Shown here in pieces: positions 58,881 through 64,000 of a stretch of DNA of 64,000 nucleotides. The stretch is from the NCBI RefSeq assembly GCF_900177685.1, contig NZ_FXAY01000002.1:124001-188000 (forward strand), in the 5' to 3' direction. Every line of letters begins with the position of its first letter. Position 1 is the stretch's first letter. Source of the stretch: Agreia pratensis. GTDB lineage: Bacteria > Actinomycetota > Actinomycetes > Actinomycetales > Microbacteriaceae. A model generated the notes under the pieces. It saw only the letters and a program-made list of their open reading frames with translations, made no database searches and was not told the DNA's origin. A program made the translations under genes and the position numbers.

Positions 58881-58976
58881 GCTGATCGAGTAGTCGCGCG
58901 AGGAACGAGCCGACGTATCGAGATCACCGCCGTCGGTGGTCTCGATACGCTCGTTCCTCGCTACTCGACCAGCGCG
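58881..58976. repeat. Intergenic repeat with large inverted structure, CTCGATACG / CTACTCGACC family
   Basis: GATCGAGTAG, GAGGAACGAG and CGTATCGAGA on the left pair with TCTCGATACG, CTCGTTCCTC and CTACTCGACC on the right, around ACCGCCGTCGGTGG. Together they make a hairpin of about 95 bases. It lies between the formaldehyde dehydrogenase and luciferase-like genes and would fit a terminator. Confidence 0.65.
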
Positions 58977-59025
58977 CCCCGATGATGGGAATAGTTTCCG
59001 GAGGACCTACGTTCTCACTCACATA

Positions 59026-59039
59026 TATGCAAACGCATA
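59026..59039. promoter_or_regulatory. Palindrome TATGC-AAAC-GCATA, possible operator
   Basis: A 14-bp inverted repeat 23 bases before the ATG of the luciferase-like gene. Repressors of the MarR/PadR or HxlR type bind sites of this size near promoters. No regulator gene is adjacent. Confidence 0.4.
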
Positions 59040-59062
59040 GAAAAGTTTAGGAGTGAGTGAAC

Positions 59063-60250
59063 ATGCAGTTCGGAATCTTCAGCGTCGGCGATGTCACGAC
59101 AGACCCGACCACGGGGTACACGCCCAGCGACACTGAGCGCACCAAGGCCATGATCGCGATCGCCGAGCACGCCGACCAGGCTGGTCTCGACGTCTTCGCG
59201 GCCGGCGAGCACCACAACCCGCCCTTCGTCACGTCGTCGCCCACGACGATGCTCGGCTACCTCGCCGGCACCACCAAGAACATCGTGCTCTCCACGGCGA
59301 CCACGCTCATCACCACGAACGACCCGGTGAAGATCGCCGAGGACTACGCGATGCTGCAGGTCATCAGTGACGGCCGCATGGACCTCATGATGGGCCGTGG
59401 CAACACCGGACCGGTGTACCCCTGGTTCGGCAAGGACATCCGCAAGGGTCTCGAGCTCGCCACAGAGAACTACGCCCTGCTGCGCCGTCTCTGGGAGGAG
59501 GAGGTCGTGGACTGGGCCGGAAACTTCCGCACCCCTCTGCAGGGCTTCACCGCGACCCCGCGGCCCCTCGATGGAGTTGCTCCGTTCGTCTGGCACGGAT
59601 CGATCCGCAGCCCCCAGATCGCCGAACAGGCCGCGTACTACGGCGACGGCTTCTTCCACAACAACATCTTCTGGCCCATCGAGCACACCGAGCAGATGGT
59701 GAAGCTCTACCGCAGCCGCTACGAGAACTATGGTCACGGCCGCGCCGATCAGGCGATCGTCGGACTCGGCGGGCAGTTCTTCGCCCGCAAGAACTCGCAG
59801 GCCGCGAAGGATGAGTTCCGCCCATACTTCGACAACGCGCCCGTCTACGGACACGGCCCGTCGATGGAGGACTTCACCGCGCAGACCCCCCTGACCGTGG
59901 GGTCGCCGCAGGAGGTCATCGACCGCTACGCCGCCATGCGCGATCACGTGGGCGACTACCAGCGCCAGCTGTTCCTCATCGACCACGCGGGTCTGCCGCT
60001 GAAGACGGTGCTCGAGCAGATCGACATCCTCGCCGAGGAGATCGTTCCTGCGCTGCGCAAGGAGAACGAGTCGAAGCGTCCCGAGGGCGTTCCGAGCAAC
60101 CCGCCCAGCCACGCTGAGCGCGTCGCCGCTGCCCGCGCGAAGGGTGCTGTCGCATCCACCCACGTGGCCGGCGAAGACGAGTGGACCGGGCTCACCGCTG
60201 AGGGTGGCACCAAGCCCCTCGCGAAGGCGGGCGCGGCCTTCGGCCTGTAA
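59063..60250 (+). CDS. LLM-class flavin-dependent oxidoreductase
   Basis: A 395-residue luciferase-like monooxygenase (TIM barrel). ATG at 59063 has AGGAG nine bases upstream, better than GTG at 59057. FGIFSVGDVTTDPTTGYTPSDTERTKAMI, GLDVFAAGEHHNPPFVTSSPTTMLGYLAG and DGRMDLMMGRGNTGPVYPWFG are diagnostic for one actinobacterial branch. It should use FMNH2 or F420H2; no flavin reductase is adjacent. A palindrome upstream suggests specific regulation. The C-terminus is longer than usual and charged (KRPEGVPSNPPSHAERVAAARAKG). Confidence 0.87.
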   Translation: MQFGIFSVGDVTTDPTTGYTPSDTERTKAMIAIAEHADQAGLDVFAAGEHHNPPFVTSSPTTMLGYLAGTTKNIVLSTATTLITTNDPVKIAEDYAMLQVISDGRMDLMMGRGNTGPVYPWFGKDIRKGLELATENYALLRRLWEEEVVDWAGNFRTPLQGFTATPRPLDGVAPFVWHGSIRSPQIAEQAAYYGDGFFHNNIFWPIEHTEQMVKLYRSRYENYGHGRADQAIVGLGGQFFARKNSQAAKDEFRPYFDNAPVYGHGPSMEDFTAQTPLTVGSPQEVIDRYAAMRDHVGDYQRQLFLIDHAGLPLKTVLEQIDILAEEIVPALRKENESKRPEGVPSNPPSHAERVAAARAKGAVASTHVAGEDEWTGLTAEGGTKPLAKAGAAFGL

Positions 60251-60257
60251 GCCGACC

Positions 60258-60357
60258 GGGGTCTCGATACGGTCGCTGAGCGACCTACTCGACCAGCGCA
60301 ACTGGTTGCGCTGGTCGAGTAGCGCTCGCGACGAAGGAGCAGCGCGTATCGAGGCCT
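60258..60357. repeat. Intergenic repeat with an 18-bp-arm perfect palindrome
   Basis: CTACTCGACCAGCGCAAC (60285-60302) and its exact complement (60305-60322) are separated by only two bases. Outside them GTCTCGATACGG and GCGTATCGAGGC can pair as well. It sits between the convergent luciferase-like and FdhF-type genes and ends at the latter's stop, so a bidirectional terminator is likely. Confidence 0.7.
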
Positions 60358-62659
60358 ACTCGGCCAGCGCGGGGGCTGCCGCCGGCACCAGGCGCACCAC
60401 GACCGCCTTCGATACCGGGGTGTTGCTCTCGTCGGTCACCGAATCGAGCGGCACCAGCACATTGGCCTCGGGGTAGTACGCCGCGGCGCATCCTCTGGCG
60501 CTCGGATACGACACCACCCGATACGAGCGCAGAACCCGCTCGATGCCGTCGTTCCACTCGCTGAACACGTCGACGCTCTGCCCGTCTTCGAGGCCGAGTT
60601 CGTCGAGGTCGAGCGGGTTCACGAACACCACGCTGCGGCCCTTCTTGATGCCGCGATATCTGTCGTTGAGGCTGTAGATCGTGGTGTTGTACTGGTCGTG
60701 GGCACGCAGGGTCTGCAGCAGCAGCGTGCCCTCGGGTCGCACGACCGGCTCGAGATGGTTCACCGTGATCATCGCCCGGCCGGTGAGCGTGTTGAACGTG
60801 CGGCTGTCGCGGGGGCCGTTCGGCAGAACGAAGCCGTCGATGTTGCGGATGCGCTCGTTGAAGTTCTCGAAGCCGGGAACGACGTTGGCGATGTGGTCGC
60901 GGATCAGATCGTAGTTCGCCTCGAAGCCCGCCCAGTCGATGGGAGAGTCCTCTCCCAGAACCGCACGTGCAAGCCGGCTGACGATCGCCACTTCAGACAG
61001 CACGTGGTTCGAGATCGGCTCGACCTTGCCGTTCGAGGCGTGCACGGCGCAGACGGTGTCTTCTACGCTCACGAACTGCAGGCCGGATGCCTGCCGGTCG
61101 AGCTCTGTTCGCCCCTTAGTGGGCAGAATGAGCGCCTCCTCGCCGATCACCGCGTGCGAGCGGTTGAGCTTGGTCGACACCTGCACGGTGAGCCGCGTTC
61201 CGCGCATCGCGGCCTCTGCGACCTGGCTATCTGAGATGGCGGCCACGAGGTTGCCACCCATCGCGAACCAGACCTTGATCTCGCCTCGAGCCATCGCCTT
61301 CATGGCGTTCACCGAGTCGAGGCCGTGCTTGCGGGGCGGGTCGAAGCCGAACTCCGCCTGCAGTGCGTCCATGAACGCATCCGGCATCTTCTCCCAGATG
61401 CCCATGGTGCGGTCACCCTGCACGTTGCTGTGACCCCGGATGGGCGACGCCCCCGCACCCGGCTTGCCCATGTTGCCGCGAAGCAGCAGCAGGTTCACGA
61501 TCTCCTTGATCGTGCCCACGGCTTTCTTCTGCTGTGTGATGCCCATGGCCCACGTGATGATCACGCGGTCGGCGGTGATGTAGCGCTCGGCCAGCTCGTC
61601 GATCTCGGATGCCGTGAGCCCGGTCGCCTCGAGAACCTCCGCCTCGTCTAGACGATCGATGTGCGCCACAAACTCCTCGAGCCCGGAGCAGTGCTCGGCC
61701 AGGAATTCGTGGTCCAGAACCGTTCCCGGGGCCGTGCGTTCGGCATCCAGAACCCGCTTCGAGAGGGCCTGCATCAGCGCCATGTCGCCGCCGAGTCTGA
61801 TGTGCACGAACTGGTCGGCGATCTTCGTGCCGTGGCCCACGATGCCGCGCGGGCGCTGCGGATTCTTGTAGCGCATGAGCCCGGCCTCGGGCAGCGGGTT
61901 GATGGCCACGATCTTGGCGCCCTTGCGCTTGGCGTCTTCGAGGGCGGTGAGCATGCGGGGGTGGTTCGTGCCCGGGTTCTGCCCCATCACGATGATCAGG
62001 TCGGTGTCTTCGAAGTCGTCGTAGGCGATCGTCGACTTGCCCACGCCGAGGGTCTCGCCCATGGCGGTTCCGGTGGACTCGTGGCACATGTTCGAGCAGT
62101 CGGGCAGGTTGTTGGTTCCGAAAGCCCGCACGAAAAGCTGATAGGCGAAGGCCGTCTCGTTGGCGGTGCGGCCGCTCGTATAGAACGCCGCTTCGTCGGG
62201 GGAGTCCAGTTCATTGAGCCGTTCCGCGATGATCGCGAAGGCCTTCTCCCAGCTCACCGGCTCGTAGTGGTTCTTTCCCGCGGGCTTGTAGACGGGCTCG
62301 ACCAGGCGCCCCTGCATTCCAAGCCAGTGCTCGCTGCGGGTGAGCAGGTCGTCGATGGAGTGCTGACCCCAGAAACTGCGCGGAACCGCGATCGGAGTCG
62401 CCTCCCACGTGACCGCCTTGGCGCCGTTCTCGCAGAACTCGGCGGCCTTGCGCCTGTCGGGGTCGGGCCAGGCGCAACTCGGGCAGTCGTAGCCGTCTTT
62501 CTGATTGAGACCGAGCATCAGCTTCGCGGTGCGGGCCACACCCATGCCCTCGATCGCCGGAACCATCGAGTGCACGATGCCGGGAACGCCAACGGCCCAG
62601 GTCTCGCGCTCGCCTACCTCGAGCTGGCTGTCGTCCTCGCGGGGCGGGATGGTGGTCAT
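60356..62659 (-). CDS. FdhF/YdeP-family molybdopterin oxidoreductase
   Basis: A 767-residue member of the DMSO reductase superfamily, YdeP branch. The N-terminus has YDCPSCAWPDPDRRKAAEFCENGAKAV for an iron-sulfur cluster, then GRTANETAFAYQLFVRAFGTNNLPDCSNMCHESTG, LIIVMGQNPGTNHPRM and SPIRGHSNVQGDRTMG as molybdopterin contacts, and a C-terminal beta-barrel (LRAHDQYNTTIYSLNDRYRG). Members are often called formate dehydrogenase alpha subunit, but the activity of the YdeP branch is not settled. No UGA-encoded selenocysteine context is seen. The FdhD gene overlaps its start by four bases. Confidence 0.88.
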   Translation of the reverse strand: MTTIPPREDDSQLEVGERETWAVGVPGIVHSMVPAIEGMGVARTAKLMLGLNQKDGYDCPSCAWPDPDRRKAAEFCENGAKAVTWEATPIAVPRSFWGQHSIDDLLTRSEHWLGMQGRLVEPVYKPAGKNHYEPVSWEKAFAIIAERLNELDSPDEAAFYTSGRTANETAFAYQLFVRAFGTNNLPDCSNMCHESTGTAMGETLGVGKSTIAYDDFEDTDLIIVMGQNPGTNHPRMLTALEDAKRKGAKIVAINPLPEAGLMRYKNPQRPRGIVGHGTKIADQFVHIRLGGDMALMQALSKRVLDAERTAPGTVLDHEFLAEHCSGLEEFVAHIDRLDEAEVLEATGLTASEIDELAERYITADRVIITWAMGITQQKKAVGTIKEIVNLLLLRGNMGKPGAGASPIRGHSNVQGDRTMGIWEKMPDAFMDALQAEFGFDPPRKHGLDSVNAMKAMARGEIKVWFAMGGNLVAAISDSQVAEAAMRGTRLTVQVSTKLNRSHAVIGEEALILPTKGRTELDRQASGLQFVSVEDTVCAVHASNGKVEPISNHVLSEVAIVSRLARAVLGEDSPIDWAGFEANYDLIRDHIANVVPGFENFNERIRNIDGFVLPNGPRDSRTFNTLTGRAMITVNHLEPVVRPEGTLLLQTLRAHDQYNTTIYSLNDRYRGIKKGRSVVFVNPLDLDELGLEDGQSVDVFSEWNDGIERVLRSYRVVSYPSARGCAAAYYPEANVLVPLDSVTDESNTPVSKAVVVRLVPAAAPALAE

Positions 62660-63537
62660 GCGACACCGATGCTTTCACTAGGGGCGGTCTCAAGAGGTGG
62701 CAGATCAGACTCAAGCACGCGCTCTGCGCCGGAGTAGATGACCATGGAGTCGCCGCGCAGAAAGCCGACCAGCGTGATGCCGAGCTCGCTCGCGAGTTCC
62801 GCTGCCAGCGACGACGGCGCCGATACCGCGGCGAGCATCGGGATGCCGGCCACCGATGCCTTCTGCATGAGCTCGAAGCTCGCCCGGCCGGAGACCATCA
62901 GAACGGTTCCCCGCAGCGGAAGCAGGTTCTCGCGGGTCGCCCAGCCGATGACCTTGTCGACGGCATTGTGTCGCCCCACGTCTTCGCGAAGCACGAGCAG
63001 CTCACCCGTGGTGCCGTCGAACAGCGCTGCCGCGTGCAGTCCACCGGTCTTGTCGAACACGTCCTGCTGCTCGCGAAGCCGATCGGGGAATGTCGTGAGC
63101 AACGCGGCCTCGATGCGGAGGGCATCCGATTCGGCTGTGTAGGCCGAGGTCGTGCGCACGGCGTCGATCGATGCTTTGCCGCACAGTCCGCACGAACTCG
63201 TGGTGAAGAAGTTGCGCTGCAGGCTCGGATCGGGTGCCGCGACACCCGGCGCGAGCGTCACGTCGAGAACGTTGTAGGTGTTGAGGCCCTCGTCGGTGGC
63301 GCCCGCGCAGTACCGTGCCGCGGCGAAGTGCTCTCCGCTCGAGATCACGCCTTCAGAGACGAGAAAGCCCGCGGCCAGGTCGATGTCGTTGCCCGGGGTT
63401 CGCATGGTGATCGCCAGAGATTGGCCGCCCACCCTGATCTCGAGCGGCTCCTCGGCTGCGAGCACGTCTTCACGCACCCTCTTGCTGCCCCCGACGGTGA
63501 GGCGGGTAACACGGCGACGTACGGTGATTCTGCCCAT
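62656..63537 (-). CDS. fdhD: Formate dehydrogenase accessory sulfurtransferase FdhD
   Basis: A 293-residue protein that transfers sulfur to the molybdenum cofactor of formate-dehydrogenase-type enzymes. The active-site Cys pair is in SSCGLCGKAS; the Mo-cofactor-binding region VLREDVGRHNAVDKVIG and GRASFELMQKASVAGIPMLAAVSAPSSLA are characteristic. ATGA overlap couples it to the FdhF/YdeP gene, its presumed client. The TAAGCC six bases before the start only partly fits the leaderless box. Confidence 0.92.
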   Translation of the reverse strand: MGRITVRRRVTRLTVGGSKRVREDVLAAEEPLEIRVGGQSLAITMRTPGNDIDLAAGFLVSEGVISSGEHFAAARYCAGATDEGLNTYNVLDVTLAPGVAAPDPSLQRNFFTTSSCGLCGKASIDAVRTTSAYTAESDALRIEAALLTTFPDRLREQQDVFDKTGGLHAAALFDGTTGELLVLREDVGRHNAVDKVIGWATRENLLPLRGTVLMVSGRASFELMQKASVAGIPMLAAVSAPSSLAAELASELGITLVGFLRGDSMVIYSGAERVLESDLPPLETAPSESIGVA

Positions 63538-63619
63538 ACAGCAGGCTTATCACCGATTTCGCGCTGCCGACAGGGCTGGCCGAGGCCTGGCAGAGGATCG
63601 CCGGACCGATGCCCGGTCG

Positions 63620-63625
63620 TAGGCT
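63620..63625 (+). promoter_or_regulatory. -10 hexamer TAGGCT, leaderless start of the MobA gene
   Basis: TAGGCT ends six bases before the ATG at 63632. Confidence 0.5.
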
Positions 63626-63631
63626 GGCTGC

Positions 63632-64000
63632 ATGCTGCTCGACGCGATCGTGCTCGCGGGCGGAAAGTCCTCCCGTCTCTCCGGTGTGCCCAAGGCGACG
63701 CTGACGTGGCGCGGCTCGACGCTGCTGCAGAACACGATCGATGCCGTTCTCGATGCCGGCGCGCGTCGGGTCGCCGTCGTCGGTCCCGGTCCCGATGTCG
63801 GTCCCGGTGCCGCGGGCCCGGATGCGCGGGGTCCGGGTTCGCAGGTCCTGTTCGCGCGCGAGGATCCGCCGTTCGGAGGGCCGGCGTCTGCCGTAGCAGC
63901 GGGCATGCGTGCGCTCCAGGATCTCGATAATTCAGCGGGCCACCTCGTACTCGTGCTCGCCTGCGATATGCCTCGGGTCGCTGCTGCCGTGGCACAGCTC
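63632..64000 (+). CDS. mobA: Molybdenum cofactor guanylyltransferase, cut by window edge
   Basis: The first 123 codons of a MobA-type nucleotidyltransferase: DAIVLAGGKSSRLSGVPKATLTW is the GTP-binding start (LAGGxSxRxxG...K), FGGPASAVAAGM follows, and LACDMPRV holds the metal-binding Asp. It adds GMP to molybdopterin to give the bis-MGD cofactor needed by the FdhF/YdeP enzyme. A Gly/Pro-rich stretch (VGPGPDVGPGAAGPDARGPG) interrupts the usual fold at about 50-70. It is divergent from fdhD. The 3' end lies beyond base 64000; a MobA fusion (for example with DUF6457) cannot be excluded. Confidence 0.88.
   Translation, partial: MLLDAIVLAGGKSSRLSGVPKATLTWRGSTLLQNTIDAVLDAGARRVAVVGPGPDVGPGAAGPDARGPGSQVLFAREDPPFGGPASAVAAGMRALQDLDNSAGHLVLVLACDMPRVAAAVAQL

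Noticed and set aside
60356-62659. Selenocysteine-containing formate dehydrogenase
   Set aside because: No in-frame TGA occurs in the molybdopterin region, and the sequence is of the FdhF/YdeP type, which does not need selenium.
1-64000. tRNA or rRNA genes
   Set aside because: No cloverleaf with a TTCRA loop and CCA-type end, and no conserved rRNA words, were seen on either strand; a covariance search would be needed to exclude them fully.

Overview
The window is high-GC DNA (about two thirds G+C by eye) from an actinobacterium, most likely the family Microbacteriaceae. The reasons are lipoprotein-rich gene content, three CUT1-type sugar ABC importers with LacI/DeoR regulators, DUF222-HNH, DUF1593, DUF6510, G5/excalibur and F420-type (DDN-like) genes, many GTG starts, a strongly enriched GGATGC/GCATCC hexamer, and many genes that look leaderless (TANNNT ending 6-7 bases before the start codon). 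No rRNA, tRNA, CRISPR array, insertion sequence or prophage was seen. It reads as ordinary chromosome rich in sugar uptake.

Layout. 1-3.7 kb: the 3' part of a secreted protein, a DUF3592 membrane protein, a secreted SGNH hydrolase and a lipoprotein. 3.7-9.9 kb: a beta-glucoside operon on the minus strand (binding protein, two permeases, GH1 beta-glucosidase, LacI repressor) behind a promoter with LacI-type operators. 10-15.3 kb: an ABC exporter-like pair, a VOC protein, a DUF222-HNH protein and a protein of unknown function. 15.2-19.3 kb: a CitA/CitB-type two-component system divergent from a CitMHS citrate carrier. 19.4-29.6 kb: gluconokinase, a YgiN-like monooxygenase, a DUF1593 protein, an iron-sulfur photolyase, several lipoproteins, a nucleoside deaminase and a zeta-crystallin-like oxidoreductase. 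28.6-35 kb: a LacI-controlled ABC importer with a GH127 beta-L-arabinofuranosidase. 35-40.3 kb: methylmalonate-semialdehyde dehydrogenase with a TetR gene, then a class III adenylate cyclase convergent with a Crp-like regulator. 40.3-49 kb: a molybdopterin SUOX-like protein with its flavin reductase and a DUF6510 protein, an MFS carrier, a bicupin, and a NarL-type two-component system followed by an ABC-2 exporter. 49-55.5 kb: a third sugar importer coupled to a class II aldolase and an ADP-dependent-kinase-like protein, divergent from a DeoR regulator. 55.5-64 kb: a DDN-like protein, a class A beta-lactamase, a histidine phosphatase, then a one-carbon and molybdenum group (formaldehyde dehydrogenase, luciferase-like oxidoreductase, FdhF/YdeP, FdhD, MobA cut by the window edge).

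The best candidates for something new are: (1) the 49-55.5 kb catabolic unit, which pairs an ADP-dependent kinase family member with a bisphosphate aldolase; (2) a dispersed intergenic element, TTCAGGR-N20-TTTTCGY, in four or five copies with exactly fixed spacing; (3) a second family of intergenic hairpin repeats built on CTCGATACG and CTACTCGAYCAGCG; (4) the uniform leaderless promoter architecture; and (5) two related secreted proteins (at the left edge and at 23.6 kb) of no recognised family.
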